Shown: in pieces, positions 15,419 to 25,281 of the stretch
How positions within the stretch are numbered: position 1 is the first letter of the stretch
Layout: each line of letters starts with the position of its first letter
Origin: Streptomyces roseifaciens
Lineage (GTDB): Bacteria; Actinomycetota; Actinomycetes; Streptomycetales; Streptomycetaceae
Length of the DNA: 64,000 nt
Assembly (NCBI RefSeq): GCF_001445655.1
Contig: NZ_LNBE01000004.1
Location: forward strand, 1,302,001 to 1,366,000
Reading direction: 5' to 3'
The notes under the pieces: model-generated
The model's input: only the letters and a program-made list of their open reading frames with translations
Database searches by the model: none
Told to the model about the DNA's origin: nothing
Program-made: the position numbers and the translations under genes

Positions 15419-17185
15419 GTGGCAGCCCACGACGACGACATGAACCGCGGCATCCGGCCGGGACGAGCGTCCGACGACCTCGCGAGCCAGGTTGCCTATT
15501 ACGAGCAGGAGATCGCCGTCCTGCGGCGCAAGCTCGCCGACTCTCCGCGTCACACGAGGATTCTCGAAGAGCGGATCGTCGAGCTCCAGACCAACCTGGC
15601 CGGAGTGTCCGCTCAGAACGAGCGGCTCGCCAACACCCTCCGCGAGGCGCGCGACCAGATCGTCGCCCTCAAGGAGGAGGTCGACCGGCTCGCGCAGCCG
15701 CCGGCCGGCTTCGGAGTCTTCCTCAAGGCCAACGACGACGACACGGCCGACATCTTCACCGGGGGCCGCAAGCTCCGGGTGAACGTCAGCCCCAGCGTCG
15801 ACCTCGAGGACCTCCGGCGGGGCCAGGAGGTCATGCTCAACGAAGCGCTCAACGTGGTCGAAGCCATGGAGTTCGAACGAGCCGGGGACATCGTCACCCT
15901 CAAGGAGATCCTCGAGGACGGCGAGCGTGCCCTGGTCATCGGGCACACCGACGAGGAGCGGGTGGTGAGGCTCGCCGAGCCGCTGCTGGACACCACCATC
16001 CGCCCCGGGGACGCCCTGCTCCTCGAACCCCGATCCGGCTACGTCTACGAGATCATCCCGAAGAGCGAGGTCGAGGAACTCGTCCTCGAAGAGGTCCCGG
16101 ACATCGACTACACCAAGATCGGCGGTCTGGGGAACCAGATCGAGCTGATCCGCGATGCGGTCGAGCTCCCCTACCTCTACCCCGACCTCTTCAAGGAGCA
16201 CGAACTGCGGCCGCCCAAGGGCGTGCTGCTGTACGGCCCGCCCGGCTGCGGCAAGACGCTCATCGCCAAGGCCGTCGCCAACTCCCTTGCCAAGAAGGTC
16301 GCCGAGGTCACCGGCAAGCCCGCGGGGAAGAGCTTCTTCCTCAACATCAAGGGCCCCGAGCTCCTCAACAAGTACGTCGGGGAGACCGAGCGGCACATCC
16401 GGCTGATCTTCCAGCGCGCCCGGGAGAAGGCGAGCGAGGGCACCCCGGTCATCGTGTTCTTCGACGAGATGGACTCCCTCTTCCGCACCCGCGGATCCGG
16501 GGTCAGCTCGGACGTCGAGAACACCATCGTCCCCCAGCTCCTCTCGGAGATCGACGGCGTCGAGGGCCTGGAGAACGTGATCGTGATCGGCGCCTCCAAC
16601 CGGGAGGACATGATCGACCCGGCGATCCTGCGCCCCGGCCGCCTCGACGTGAAGATCAAGATCGAGCGCCCGGACGCCGAGGCCGCCAAGGACATCTTCT
16701 CGAAGTACCTGACCCGGACCCTGCCCATCCACGCGGACGACCTCACCGAGCACGGGGGCGACCCCAAGGCCGCCGTGGCGGGCATGATCCAGTCGGTCGT
16801 CGAGCAGATGTACGCCGAGTCCGAGGAGAACCGCTTCCTCGAGGTCACCTACGCCAACGGCGACAAGGAAGTCCTCTACTTCAAGGACTTCAACTCCGGC
16901 GCCATGATCCAGAACATTGTGGACCGGGCGAAGAAGATGGCCATCAAGGCCTTCCTCGACCACAACCAGAAGGGTCTGCGCGTCTCCCACCTGCTCGCCG
17001 CCTGCGTCGACGAGTTCAAGGAGAACGAGGACCTGCCCAACACCACCAACCCGGACGACTGGGCCCGGATCTCCGGCAAGAAGGGCGAGCGGATCGTCTT
17101 CATCCGCACCCTCGTCACCGGGAAGCAGGGCGCCGACACCGGCCGCTCCATCGACACGGTGGCCAATACCGGCCAGTACCTGTAG
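15419..17185 (+). CDS. arc: Proteasome-associated AAA+ ATPase (ARC/Mpa)
   Basis: 588-residue hexameric unfoldase that recognises Pup-tagged proteins and feeds them to the 20S core. Order: N-terminal coiled coil (about 20-90), which binds Pup; two OB-type beta domains (about 90-240); AAA module with Walker A GPPGCGKT (about 273-280), Walker [13 protein letters not shown] and [12 protein letters not shown] near the arginine-finger region. The protein ends in GQYL, the C-terminal docking tail that inserts into the proteasome alpha-ring. GTG 15419 is chosen because the GGAGGAGG ribosome site lies 8 nt upstream and would be inside the coding region for the TTG at 15401. It is the first gene of the Pup-proteasome region and is separated from dop by 330 nt. 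Confidence 0.97.
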   Translation: MAAHDDDMNRGIRPGRASDDLASQVAYYEQEIAVLRRKLADSPRHTRILEERIVELQTNLAGVSAQNERLANTLREARDQIVALKEEVDRLAQPPAGFGVFLKANDDDTADIFTGGRKLRVNVSPSVDLEDLRRGQEVMLNEALNVVEAMEFERAGDIVTLKEILEDGERALVIGHTDEERVVRLAEPLLDTTIRPGDALLLEPRSGYVYEIIPKSEVEELVLEEVPDIDYTKIGGLGNQIELIRDAVELPYLYPDLFKEHELRPPKGVLLYGPPGCGKTLIAKAVANSLAKKVAEVTGKPAGKSFFLNIKGPELLNKYVGETERHIRLIFQRAREKASEGTPVIVFFDEMDSLFRTRGSGVSSDVENTIVPQLLSEIDGVEGLENVIVIGASNREDMIDPAILRPGRLDVKIKIERPDAEAAKDIFSKYLTRTLPIHADDLTEHGGDPKAAVAGMIQSVVEQMYAESEENRFLEVTYANGDKEVLYFKDFNSGAMIQNIVDRAKKMAIKAFLDHNQKGLRVSHLLAACVDEFKENEDLPNTTNPDDWARISGKKGERIVFIRTLVTGKQGADTGRSIDTVANTGQYL

Positions 17186-17515
17186 CACCATCGTCCGGCT
17201 GCGGATGTCCCGTGCCCCCCGCCCCGGCGGGGGCACACCCCGGGACAACCGCGGCCGGATGTGTTTTCCCGCCGCCCGCGTCGTTTTCCGACGGGTTTCT
17301 CGCCAGGATTTCGCCACGGGGAGCGCCCATGGCCCGGGTACGCCACGAACCGGAGCAATGACTGTAATGATCTCCCCACCGCCGCAAAGCCGTTCTAGGC
17401 TCTTCGATACCGCCGCACAGCGCGATGGGGGATCGAGGGCCGGACACGGACCGGATGCGCAGCGGTACTTGAGCGCCGACCCCACCAGGGGGCGCCGCCG
17501 GGCAAGGAGGGCCGC
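17186..17515 (+). other. 330-nt arc-dop intergenic region
   Basis: No gene is supported. A GC hairpin at 17212-17236 (8-bp outer stem GTGCCCCC/GGGGGCAC plus a small inner stem) is probably the arc terminator. TAGGCT at 17396-17401 is a -10-like hexamer that would give dop a leader of about 108 nt. The rest shows nothing I can interpret. Confidence 0.5.
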
Positions 17516-19027
17516 ATGACCGTACGGCGAGTAATGGGCATTGAGACGGAGTACGGGATCTCCGTCCCCGGTCACCCGAACGCCAATGCCATGCTCACCT
17601 CGTCCCAGATCGTCAACGCCTACGCCGCGGCGATGCACCGGGCGCGACGCGCCCGCTGGGACTTCGAGGAGGAGAACCCGCTGCGGGACGCCCGGGGCTT
17701 CGACCTCGCCCGCGAAGCCGCGGACTCCAGCCAGCTCACCGACGAGGACATCGGCCTCGCCAACGTCATCCTGACCAACGGCGCGCGACTCTACGTCGAT
17801 CACGCCCACCCCGAGTACAGCTCCCCGGAGATCACCAATCCCCGGGACGCCGTCCTGTGGGACAAGGCCGGCGAGCGGATCATGGCCGAGGCCGCCGAGC
17901 GCGCCGCCCAGCTGCCCGGAGCCCAGCCGATCCACCTCTACAAGAACAACACCGACAACAAGGGCGCGTCCTACGGCACCCACGAGAACTACCTGATGAA
18001 GCGGGAGACCCCCTTCTCGGACATCGTGCGCCACCTGACGCCCTTCTTCGTCTGCCGCCAGGTGGTCACCGGCGCCGGCCGCGTCGGCATCGGCCAGGAC
18101 GGCCACGAGCACGGCTTCCAGCTCAGCCAGCGCGCGGACTACTTCGAGGTCGAGGTGGGCCTGGAGACCACGCTCAAGCGGCCGATCATCAACACCCGCG
18201 ACGAGCCGCACGCCGACGCCGAGAAGTACCGCCGGCTCCACGTGATCATCGGCGACGCCAACCTCTCGGAGATCTCGACCTACCTCAAGCTGGGCACGAC
18301 CGCCCTGGTCCTGTCCATGATCGAGGACGGCTTCATCGTCTCCGACCTCGCCGTCGACCAGCCCGTGCGCACCCTCCACCAGGTCAGCCACGACCCCACC
18401 CTGCAACGCCTCATCACGCTCCGCAGCGGCCGCACGCTCACCGCCGTACAGCTCCAGATGGAGTACTACGAGCTGGCCCGCAAGTACGTCGAGAACCGCT
18501 TCGGGGCGGACGCCGACGAGCAGACCAAGGACGTGCTCGGCCGCTGGGAGGACGTGCTGAACCGGCTGGAGCACGATCCGATGAGCCTGGCCGGCGAGCT
18601 GGACTGGGTGGCCAAGCGGGAGATCCTGGAGGGCTACCGCCGCCGCGACGGCCTGGGCTGGGACGCGGCCCGCCTGCACCTGGTGGACCTGCAGTACGCG
18701 GACGTCCGGGCGGACAAGGGCCTGTACAACCGGCTCGCGGCCCGCGGCAAGATGAAGCGGCTGCTGGACGAGACCGAGGTGGAGCGCGCCCGCACGGTCC
18801 CGCCCGAGGACACGCGGGCCTACTTCCGCGGCCGCTGCCTGGAGCAGTACGCGGACGACGTGGCCGCGGCCTCCTGGGACTCGGTGATCTTCGACCTCCC
18901 GGGCCGTGACTCCCTGCAGCGGGTGCCCACCCTGGAGCCGCTGCGCGGCACGCGCAACCACGTCAAGGAGCTCCTGGACCGCTGCCGCACCGCGGAGGAG
19001 CTGGTCCGGGTGCTCTCCGGGGGCTGA
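17516..19027 (+). CDS. dop: Depupylase / Pup deamidase
   Basis: 503 residues of the carboxylate-amine (glutamine-synthetase-like) ligase fold, removing Pup from substrates and, where Pup ends in Gln, deamidating it. Seen directly: N-terminal [26 protein letters not shown], the insertion at about residues 41-79 (Dop loop) that distinguishes Dop from PafA, and D95 in [15 protein letters not shown], the position of the catalytic Asp. [15 protein letters not shown] and [23 protein letters not shown] blocks complete the active site. The Pup in this window ends in Glu, so the deamidase step is not needed and Dop should act mainly as depupylase. ATG 17516 has CAAGGAGG upstream. It is followed by pup with a 164-nt gap. 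Confidence 0.97.
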   Translation: MTVRRVMGIETEYGISVPGHPNANAMLTSSQIVNAYAAAMHRARRARWDFEEENPLRDARGFDLAREAADSSQLTDEDIGLANVILTNGARLYVDHAHPEYSSPEITNPRDAVLWDKAGERIMAEAAERAAQLPGAQPIHLYKNNTDNKGASYGTHENYLMKRETPFSDIVRHLTPFFVCRQVVTGAGRVGIGQDGHEHGFQLSQRADYFEVEVGLETTLKRPIINTRDEPHADAEKYRRLHVIIGDANLSEISTYLKLGTTALVLSMIEDGFIVSDLAVDQPVRTLHQVSHDPTLQRLITLRSGRTLTAVQLQMEYYELARKYVENRFGADADEQTKDVLGRWEDVLNRLEHDPMSLAGELDWVAKREILEGYRRRDGLGWDAARLHLVDLQYADVRADKGLYNRLAARGKMKRLLDETEVERARTVPPEDTRAYFRGRCLEQYADDVAAASWDSVIFDLPGRDSLQRVPTLEPLRGTRNHVKELLDRCRTAEELVRVLSGG

Positions 19028-19120
19028 GCAGGTCTGAGAGGACGGCGTTCAGGGAATCATCACCGTGGTTCCGGGACGTTGTAGCAAGTACAGGGCCGAT
19101 GTCGGACCCTGCTTGTAGGG

Positions 19121-19166
19121 TCTGATCTTGCAGGGCTGAGTACGACTGAGTACGTCCGATCTTGTA
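19121..19166 (+). promoter_or_regulatory. Candidate pup promoter with a direct repeat
   Basis: TCTGATCTTGCA (19121-19132) recurs as TCCGATCTTGTA (19155-19166), start-to-start distance 34. TTGCAG (19128-19133), 17-nt spacer, TACGTC (19151-19156) is a plausible -35/-10 pair overlapping both copies. pup starts 25 nt after the second copy. Confidence 0.4.
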
Positions 19167-19191
19167 CGTCGAACCGAGCGGGGTGAGGGAT

Positions 19192-19410
19192 ATGGCGACC
19201 AAGGACACCGGCGGCGGTCAGCAGAAGGCCACGCGATCCACAGAGGACGTCGAGGAGCAGGCGCAGGACGCGCAGGTCTCGGAGGACCTCAAGGAACGGC
19301 AGGAGAAGCTGTCGGACGACGTCGACTCCGTGCTCGACGAGATCGACGACGTCCTCGAGGAGAACGCCGAGGACTTCGTGCGCTCCTTCGTCCAGAAGGG
19401 CGGCGAGTAG
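19192..19410 (+). CDS. pup: Prokaryotic ubiquitin-like protein Pup
   Basis: 72-residue, highly acidic, intrinsically disordered modifier that PafA links through its C-terminal Glu to substrate lysines. The sequence starts MATKDTGGGQQKATRS, has a helix-forming central part (about 25-60) that binds the Arc coiled coil, and ends VQKGGE. Ending in GGE rather than GGQ means the mature form is encoded directly, as in several other actinobacteria. ATG 19192 follows a GGGGTGAGGG ribosome site; an upstream in-frame ATG would add ten non-conserved residues. It lies between dop and prcB, 144 nt before the latter. Confidence 0.96.
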   Translation: MATKDTGGGQQKATRSTEDVEEQAQDAQVSEDLKERQEKLSDDVDSVLDEIDDVLEENAEDFVRSFVQKGGE

Positions 19411-19554
19411 GCGGCTGCCTGCGCCTGTCGATCATGATCATGGGACCGGTAAGGTCCGTGACGTACTGTGCCCCAGCTCCGACGCGGCCCTGGGGCGGTT
19501 CAAGGATCGAGCGGACGTCATGGGGCGGGCCGCTGCATACGTGGAAGGAAACGT

Positions 19555-20400
19555 GTGGAAGCCAACACTCGTAGCACCGGGCATCTGCCGGCTGCCTTCC
19601 TGACCCCCGGCTCCTCGTCGTTCATGGATTTCCTGGCCTCGCACTCCCCGGAGCTGCTCCCGGGCAACCGGACGCTCCCCGTGGTGCAGGGCGCCGTGGA
19701 GATCCCGCACGGCACGACGATCGTCGCGGCGTCGTTCCCCGGCGGTGTGGTGCTGGCCGGTGACCGGCGGGCCACGATGGGCAACGTCATCGCCCAGCGC
19801 GACATCGAGAAGGTCTTCCCGGCCGACGAGTACTCGGCGGTGGGCATCGCCGGCACGGCCGGTCTGGCCGTGGAGATGGTCAAGCTCTTCCAGCTGGAGC
19901 TGGAGCACTTCGAGAAGGTCGAAGGGGTTCAGCTCTCGCTGGAGGGCAAGGCGAACCGGCTGTCGACGATGATCCGTGGCAACCTCGGCATGGCCATGCA
20001 GGGCTTGGCCGTGGTGCCGCTCTTCGCCGGCTGGGACGTGGACCGCCAGAAGGGCCGGATCTTCTCCTACGACGTGACCGGCGGGCGCTCGGAGGAGCAC
20101 GGCTTCGCCGCCACCGGCTCGGGCTCGGTCTTCGCCCGGGGGTCGCTGAAGAAGCTCTTCCGTGAGGATCTGACGGAGAGTCAGACCCTCACGCTCGTCG
20201 TCCAGGCCCTCTACGACGCCGCCGACGACGACTCCGCGACCGGCGGACCGGATCTTGCGCGGCGTATCTATCCGATCGTCACCGTCATCACCGACGAGGG
20301 GTTCCGAAAGCTCACCGAGGCGGAGTGCTCCGAGATCGTCCGGGCGATCCACGACCGGCGCCTCCAGGAGCCGGACGGCCCCCGGGCCGCCCTCCTCTGA
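19555..20400 (+). CDS. prcB: 20S proteasome beta subunit
   Basis: 281-residue N-terminal-nucleophile hydrolase, the catalytic subunit of the 20S core. A propeptide of 53 residues ends at Gly53, and processing exposes catalytic Thr54 in [25 protein letters not shown]. Other beta-fold blocks include [25 protein letters not shown] and [16 protein letters not shown] 19555 is chosen by the AAGGAAA ribosome site and by propeptide length close to that of mycobacterial PrcB; a longer frame upstream starts inside non-coding sequence. It is co-directional with pup and, 49 nt downstream, prcA, which gives the alpha subunit of the same 28-subunit particle. Confidence 0.97.
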   Translation: MEANTRSTGHLPAAFLTPGSSSFMDFLASHSPELLPGNRTLPVVQGAVEIPHGTTIVAASFPGGVVLAGDRRATMGNVIAQRDIEKVFPADEYSAVGIAGTAGLAVEMVKLFQLELEHFEKVEGVQLSLEGKANRLSTMIRGNLGMAMQGLAVVPLFAGWDVDRQKGRIFSYDVTGGRSEEHGFAATGSGSVFARGSLKKLFREDLTESQTLTLVVQALYDAADDDSATGGPDLARRIYPIVTVITDEGFRKLTEAECSEIVRAIHDRRLQEPDGPRAALL

Positions 20401-20449
20401 GGCCTCGGTCAGCATGTACCCCTCATTGACAGAAAGGGACGGATAACCG

Positions 20450-21244
20450 GTGTCGACGCCGTTCTACGTATCTCCTCAGCAGGCCATGGCCGACCGCGCC
20501 GAGTACGCCCGCAAGGGCATCGCGCGCGGCCGCAGTGTCGTGGTGCTCCAGTACACCGATGGCGTTGTCTTCGTTGCCGAGAACCCGTCCCGGGCGCTGC
20601 ACAAGGTCAGCGAGATCTACGACCGGATCGCCTTCGCAGCGGTCGGCAAGTACAACGAATTCGAGAACCTGCGGATCGGCGGTGTGCGCTACGCGGATCT
20701 GCGGGGTTACACCTACGACCGGGACGACGTCACGGCCCGTGGCCTGGCCAATGTCTACGCACAGACGCTGGGTTCGATCTTCTCCAGCGCCGCCGAGAAG
20801 CCCTACGAGGTGGAGCTGATCGTCGCCGAGGTCGGCGCGGCTCCCGAGGACGATCAGATCTACCGGCTGCCGCACGACGGCTCGATCGTGGATGAGCACG
20901 GTTCGGTCGCCGTCGGTGGCAATGCCGATCAGATCAGCAATTACCTCGATCAGCGGCACCGCGACGGAATGACCCTCTCGGAGGCGCTGAAGCTCGCGGT
21001 CGAGTCCCTCACCCGCGACAACAACGGCGGCGAGCGCACGCTCACCTCCGAGCAGCTGGAGGTCGCCGTCCTGGACCGGACGCGGCCGCAGCAGCGGAAG
21101 TTCAAGCGGCTGCTGGGCCGTCAGCTGTCGCGTCTGCTGGAGGAGGGCACGCCCACCGGCGCGGCCGCCTCCGGTGCCGCCGAGTCCGGTGACGAGCCGG
21201 AGGGTTCGTCCGAGGAGGGCGGAGCGGCTTCCTCCGAGAGCTGA
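20450..21244 (+). CDS. prcA: 20S proteasome alpha subunit
   Basis: 264-residue alpha-ring subunit that forms the gate and the docking pockets for the C-terminal tail of Arc. The N-terminus [27 protein letters not shown] is the gating segment and helix H0 region of actinobacterial Prc[19 protein letters not shown] and [21 protein letters not shown] are core blocks, and no catalytic Thr is expected. The last 30 residues are Ser/Glu/Ala-rich and probably disordered. GTG 20450 is preceded by AAAGGGACGG. A strong terminator follows, so the pup-prcB-prcA unit ends here; in many actinobacteria pafA is close by, but here a LacI/MFS pair intervenes. Confidence 0.97.
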   Translation: MSTPFYVSPQQAMADRAEYARKGIARGRSVVVLQYTDGVVFVAENPSRALHKVSEIYDRIAFAAVGKYNEFENLRIGGVRYADLRGYTYDRDDVTARGLANVYAQTLGSIFSSAAEKPYEVELIVAEVGAAPEDDQIYRLPHDGSIVDEHGSVAVGGNADQISNYLDQRHRDGMTLSEALKLAVESLTRDNNGGERTLTSEQLEVAVLDRTRPQQRKFKRLLGRQLSRLLEEGTPTGAAASGAAESGDEPEGSSEEGGAASSES

Positions 21245-21264
21245 TTCTTCTGCCTGCTGTCACA

Positions 21265-21302
21265 CCGTGCGCCCCGTCGGATCATCCCGGCGGGGCGCAC
21301 GG
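21265..21302. terminator. Convergent terminator between prcA and the LacI gene
   Basis: 12-bp perfect arms CCGTGCGCCCCG (21265-21276) and CGGGGCGCACGG (21291-21302). It lies 20 nt after the prcA stop and 34 nt from the LacI stop, so it can serve both. Confidence 0.75.
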
Positions 21303-21336
21303 CTTTCGCCGCCCGGGCGCTGCCGGGCTGCGGGCG

Positions 21337-22407
21337 CTACGGGCGGGCGTAGGCCGTGGTGCCGCGGGTGACGAGCCGGACCGGGAGGGCCTCGGGGGCC
21401 GGCGGCCGCCCGTCGAGGACGGCCACGAGGGCGCGCATGCCGGCCTCGCCGACCGCTTCGGCCGGCAGCTGCACGGTGGTGAGCTCGGGCTCGACGGCCG
21501 TGGCGAGGGCCAGGTCGGTGAAGCCGGTGACGGAGAGGTCGGCGGGCACGTGCAGGCCCAGCCGGCGGGCGGCCTTGCACGCGCCCGCGGCGAGGACGTC
21601 GTCGTCGCAGACGATGGCGGTGGGGCGGTGGCCTGGCTCGGCGAGGGCCCTCTCGGTGGCGCGCAGCCCGTCGGCGACGGTCAGGGGCGCCCGCTCCGTC
21701 CGCACCGCCGCGCCCTCCGTCCCGCGCAGGGCCTCGGCCAGCGCCCGGGCGCGGACCCGGAACGTCCAGGTGTCGATGTCCGAGGCGAGGTGCAGGAACC
21801 GCCGGTGGCCGAGGCCCAGCAGGTGCTCCGCGACCTGGCGCATGCCGTCGGCGATCTCGGGATTGACGGTGGCGGAGGCGCCTTCGTGCCCGGGGTCGCT
21901 GTCGAGCATGACGAGCGGGAGGCCGCCGCCCCGGATGGCGCCGAGCGCCTCGGCGGCCATCGAGGAGGCGAGGACGCCGTCGAGGGTGGCGCTGGCGGAG
22001 GCGAACGGGTCGCGGGCCGGGCCGGTGCCCTCGGGGGAGAGGTAGAGAACGACGCCGAGGCCGTGCTCGCGGGCCACGCGGACGACGCCGGTGTGGACCC
22101 GGGCGAAGAATTCGTTGGTCAGCGCCGGGACGACGAGCAGGACCGTGCGGGTGCGGCCGAGGCGGAGGTCGCGGGCGGCGAGGTTGGGGCGGTAGCCCAG
22201 GCTGCGGGCGGCGGAGCGGACGCCCTCGGCGGTGCGCTCGGAGACCCGGCCCCGCCACTTCTCGCCCATGACGAGGGAGACCGTGGCCTGGGAGACGCCT
22301 GCGGCCCGGGCGACGTCGCGGCTGGTGGCGCGGGCCCCGGCGCGGGGGCCGCGGGCCGTGGGCCACCGCTCGTCGCGGCGCTGCGTCGTCTCGTCGCCGC
22401 TGGTCAC
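21337..22407 (-). CDS. LacI-family transcriptional regulator
   Basis: 356 residues. The N-terminal helix-turn-helix is TSRDVARAAGVSQATVSLVMG (about 28-48), followed by the hinge region with RSAARSLGYRPN. The C-terminal part is a periplasmic-binding-protein-like effector domain with LVVPALTNEFFARVHTG and VTGFTDLALA blocks. LacI proteins usually respond to sugars or nucleosides and repress transport genes; the divergent MFS gene 121 nt away is the obvious target. Two TACGTA-centred palindromes lie between the genes. GTG 22407 is preceded by GGGGAGG. The ligand cannot be predicted. Its place between prcA and pafA is an insertion relative to mycobacteria. Confidence 0.92.
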   Translation of the reverse strand: MTSGDETTQRRDERWPTARGPRAGARATSRDVARAAGVSQATVSLVMGEKWRGRVSERTAEGVRSAARSLGYRPNLAARDLRLGRTRTVLLVVPALTNEFFARVHTGVVRVAREHGLGVVLYLSPEGTGPARDPFASASATLDGVLASSMAAEALGAIRGGGLPLVMLDSDPGHEGASATVNPEIADGMRQVAEHLLGLGHRRFLHLASDIDTWTFRVRARALAEALRGTEGAAVRTERAPLTVADGLRATERALAEPGHRPTAIVCDDDVLAAGACKAARRLGLHVPADLSVTGFTDLALATAVEPELTTVQLPAEAVGEAGMRALVAVLDGRPPAPEALPVRLVTRGTTAYARP

Positions 22408-22466
22408 TGTCGGTGCCTCCCCTATGCCCCAGCCTGCGGCGGTTGGACCCGCGGGCTGCGGCCATG

Positions 22467-22498
22467 ATACGTATGACGCTTCTAGTTATACGTAAAAC
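22467..22498. promoter_or_regulatory. Paired TACGTA palindromes, candidate LacI operators
   Basis: ATACGTAT (22467-22474) and GTTATACGTAAAAC (22485-22498, 12 of 14 positions symmetric) have centres 21 bp apart, two helical turns, in the 121-bp space between the divergent LacI and MFS genes. Confidence 0.55.
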
Positions 22499-22528
22499 CC
22501 GAGGCTCGGGGAAGAGAGGAAGTCACCG

Positions 22529-23788
22529 ATGGCGGCCGGCTACGGCGAGATGCTCAGAACGCGGCACGCCGCGCGCCTGCTCACAGGCACGCTGGTGGGC
22601 CGCCTGCCGAATGCCACGGCCGCGCTCGCGATCCCGCTCTTCGTCCTCGCCGAGGGCGGCAGCTTCGCGTTCGCCGGAGCGCTGTCCGCCGTCTACGGTG
22701 TGGCGAACGCCGTCGGCCAGCCCCTGCTGGGCCGGGCCGTCGACCTCTACGGCCAGCCCCGCGTCATGCTCCCGTCGGCCCTGATGGCCGCGCTCGGCAT
22801 GGCGGTCTTCGCCGTCACCGGCCCGGAGCCGGCCTTCCTAGCGTACGCGGCCATGGTGGTGTCCGGATTCTTCACCCCGCCGCTGGAGGGCGGCCTGCGG
22901 GCGCTGTGGCCCTCGGTCCTCAAGAGCGAGGAGCGGATTCACGCCGCGTACTCCCTGGACGCCATCGCCCAGGAGCTCATGTACGTCGTCGGCCCGCTGA
23001 TCATCTCGGGCATGGTCGCCGTGTGGTCCCCGGCCGCCGCACTGTTCGTGATCAACGCCCTCGGCGCCCTGGGCGCGCTCGCCGTCGTCACCTCGCGGCC
23101 CTCGCGGGAGTGGCGCAGCGCGCCGCGCGAGGCCCACTGGCTGGGCGCTCTGCGCTCGCCCGGACTGCGTGTCGTCCTCGGCACGTTCTTCTTCATCGGC
23201 ACCGCGCTGGGCTCGATCGCCGTGGCGGCGATCGCCTACGGCAAGGACGCCGGGAACGACACCACCGCCGGGTACATCCTCTCCGCGATCGGCGTGGGCG
23301 CCCTCATCGGCGGCACGGTCTACGGCCACCGCCAGTGGCCGGGCACGCCGGAGCAGCGCCTGCGCCTCCTCGTGGCCGGGCTCGCGGTCTGCTACCTGCC
23401 GCTGCTGGTGGTCCCGGGCACCGTGATGATGACGGTGCTCGCCGGTGTGGCCGGCATCTTCCTGGCGCCCTGTCTGGCCTGTGCCTTCGTCGTCGTGGAC
23501 CGGCACGCGCCGCGCGGTACCGTCACGGAGGCCTTCTCCTGGCTGGTGACCTCCTTCGGCGTGGGCGCCGCCATCGGTTCCGGCGTGGTCGGCCCGGCGG
23601 TCCAGAGCGGCGGTGCGCGGGCGGGGTACCTGGTCGCCGTGGGCGGCGGCGCGGCGGCGCTGCTCGTCATGGTGGCGGCCCGCCGGTGGCTGCAGGCTCC
23701 CGCGACCCCCTCGCCCATCGTGGCCCGGTCGGAAAATGATCGGAACGGTGCGGTCGAACCCGGTTTCAGCGCAGGGCATCAGGCGTAA
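22529..23788 (+). CDS. MFS transporter
   Basis: 419-residue multi-pass membrane protein with about 12 hydrophobic segments in two groups of six, the major facilitator pattern. The loop between helices 2 and 3 reads GRAVDLYGQPRVML, corresponding to MFS motif A. The substrate is not evident; relatives are annotated as sugar or drug exporters. It is transcribed divergently from the LacI-type gene and probably controlled by it through the palindromes between them. AGAGGAAG precedes ATG 22529. pafA starts nine bases after its stop, but pafA has its own -10 element, so read-through from this promoter would be an additional route to pafA expression. Confidence 0.9.
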   Translation: MAAGYGEMLRTRHAARLLTGTLVGRLPNATAALAIPLFVLAEGGSFAFAGALSAVYGVANAVGQPLLGRAVDLYGQPRVMLPSALMAALGMAVFAVTGPEPAFLAYAAMVVSGFFTPPLEGGLRALWPSVLKSEERIHAAYSLDAIAQELMYVVGPLIISGMVAVWSPAAALFVINALGALGALAVVTSRPSREWRSAPREAHWLGALRSPGLRVVLGTFFFIGTALGSIAVAAIAYGKDAGNDTTAGYILSAIGVGALIGGTVYGHRQWPGTPEQRLRLLVAGLAVCYLPLLVVPGTVMMTVLAGVAGIFLAPCLACAFVVVDRHAPRGTVTEAFSWLVTSFGVGAAIGSGVVGPAVQSGGARAGYLVAVGGGAAALLVMVAARRWLQAPATPSPIVARSENDRNGAVEPGFSAGHQA

Positions 23789-23791
23789 TGT
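23786..23791 (+). promoter_or_regulatory. -10 element of pafA, predicted leaderless transcript
   Basis: TAATGT ends 6 nt before the pafA ATG and overlaps the stop of the MFS gene; no Shine-Dalgarno sequence is present. Confidence 0.5.
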
Positions 23792-23797
23792 TCAGGC

Positions 23798-25159
23798 ATG
23801 GACCGCCGCATTTTCGGGCTGGAGAACGAGTACGGCGTCACGTGCACCTTCAGGGGACAGCGCCGGCTGTCGCCTGACGAAGTGGCGCGCTACCTCTTCC
23901 GCCGTGTCGTTTCCTGGGGCCGCAGCAGCAATGTCTTCCTGCGCAACGGAGCGCGTCTCTACCTGGATGTGGGTTCGCACCCCGAATACGCAACTCCGGA
24001 GTGCGACAGCGTGGTCGAGCTGGTCACCCACGACAAGGCCGGGGAGCGCATTCTCGAGGGTCTGCTCGTCGACGCCGAGCGGCGCCTGCACGAGGAGGGG
24101 ATCGCGGGCGACGTCTACCTCTTCAAGAACAACACCGACTCCGCCGGGAACTCCTACGGCTGCCACGAGAACTATCTCGTCGCGCGGCACGGGGAGTTCT
24201 CGCGTCTTGCGGACATCCTCATCCCCTTCCTGGTGACGCGGCAGCTGCTGTGCGGGGCGGGGAAGGTCCTGCAGACGCCCCGCGGCGCGGTCTACTGCGT
24301 CAGCCAGCGCGCGGAGCACATCTGGGAGGGCGTCAGTTCGGCGACCACCCGCTCCCGCCCGATCATCAACACCCGGGACGAGCCGCACGCCGACGCCGAG
24401 CGCTATCGCCGCCTGCACGTCATCGTCGGCGACTCCAACATGTCCGAGACGACGATGCTGCTGAAGGTCGGCGCGACGGACCTGGTGCTGCGCATGATCG
24501 AGGCGGGCACGGTGATGCGCGACCTCACGCTGGAGAATCCGATCCGGGCCATCCGCGAGGTCAGCCACGACATCACGGGCCGGCGGAAGGTCCGGCTCGC
24601 GAGCGGGCGCGAGGCCTCGGCCCTGGAGGTCCAGCAGGAGTACTACGAGAAGGCCGTGGACTTCTGCGAGCGCCGCGGCATCCGCACGGGCACGGTGGAG
24701 CGGGTCCTGGAGCTGTGGGGCCGCACCCTGGAGGCCGTCCGGGACGAGGACCTGGACCGGATCTCCACCGAGATCGACTGGGTGATGAAGTACCAGCTCA
24801 TCGAGCGCTACCGCGCGAAGAACAACATCACCATGTCGCACCCGAGGGTCGCGCAGATAGACCTCGCGTACCACGACATCCACCGCCGCCGCGGGCTGTA
24901 CTACCTGCTGGAGAAGCGCGGCCAGGCGGCCCGGGTGTGCAACGACCTGAAGATCTTCGAGGGCAAGTCCGTGCCCCCGCAGACGACGCGGGCCCGGCTG
25001 CGGGGCGACTTCATCCGCCGCGCACAGGAGCAGCGGCGCGACTTCACGGTCGACTGGGTGCACCTGAAGCTCAATGACCAGGCGCAGCGGACGGTGCTGT
25101 GCAAGGACCCGTTCCGGTCGGTGGACGACCGGGTGGAGAAGCTGATCGCAGGGATGTGA
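23798..25159 (+). CDS. pafA: Pup-protein ligase
   Basis: 453 residues, homologous to Dop but without the Dop loop. It activates the C-terminal Glu of Pup with ATP and forms an isopeptide bond to substrate lysine. The N-terminus [16 protein letters not shown] carries the metal-binding Glu residues, D57 in [16 protein letters not shown] is at the catalytic Asp position, and [23 protein letters not shown] and [17 protein letters not shown] are shared with Dop. The ORF lies nine bases after the MFS gene and lacks a ribosome site; the -10-like TAATGT six bases upstream suggests leaderless transcription. It is followed by a GC hairpin and then two FKBP genes. Confidence 0.97.
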   Translation: MDRRIFGLENEYGVTCTFRGQRRLSPDEVARYLFRRVVSWGRSSNVFLRNGARLYLDVGSHPEYATPECDSVVELVTHDKAGERILEGLLVDAERRLHEEGIAGDVYLFKNNTDSAGNSYGCHENYLVARHGEFSRLADILIPFLVTRQLLCGAGKVLQTPRGAVYCVSQRAEHIWEGVSSATTRSRPIINTRDEPHADAERYRRLHVIVGDSNMSETTMLLKVGATDLVLRMIEAGTVMRDLTLENPIRAIREVSHDITGRRKVRLASGREASALEVQQEYYEKAVDFCERRGIRTGTVERVLELWGRTLEAVRDEDLDRISTEIDWVMKYQLIERYRAKNNITMSHPRVAQIDLAYHDIHRRRGLYYLLEKRGQAARVCNDLKIFEGKSVPPQTTRARLRGDFIRRAQEQRRDFTVDWVHLKLNDQAQRTVLCKDPFRSVDDRVEKLIAGM

Positions 25160-25170
25160 ACGGGCGGGTG

Positions 25171-25192
25171 CGCCGGGCCGCGGGGCCCGGCG
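25171..25192 (+). terminator. Hairpin after pafA
   Basis: 9-bp arms CGCCGGGCC (25171-25179) and GGCCCGGCG (25184-25192) around a 4-nt loop. No T-run follows. Confidence 0.5.
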
Positions 25193-25212
25193 TACCACCG
25201 TGTCGGGCAGGG

Positions 25213-25240
25213 TTGATCACACAGGATCAGGCCGTAAAGT
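25213..25240 (+). promoter_or_regulatory. Promoter of the FKBP lipoprotein gene
   Basis: TTGATC (25213-25218), 16-nt spacer, TAAAGT (25235-25240): the best match to a vegetative HrdB-type promoter in this region, 41 nt before the start codon. Confidence 0.55.
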
Positions 25241-25281
25241 GGCGGGCACTGCTCTGCCACCCCCTAGCCCGAGTTGGACTG

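Noticed and set aside
15380..18961. Minus-strand open frame of about 1190 codons
   Set aside because: It is the antisense of arc and dop, which are strongly supported by motifs. Long antisense frames are expected in DNA with G/C third positions. The translation is Val/Asp/Leu-rich without motifs.
19411..19554. Extra small gene between pup and prcB
   Set aside because: An in-frame extension of prcB and short frames exist, but none has a ribosome site together with coding-like composition; the GTG at 19555 fits the expected propeptide.
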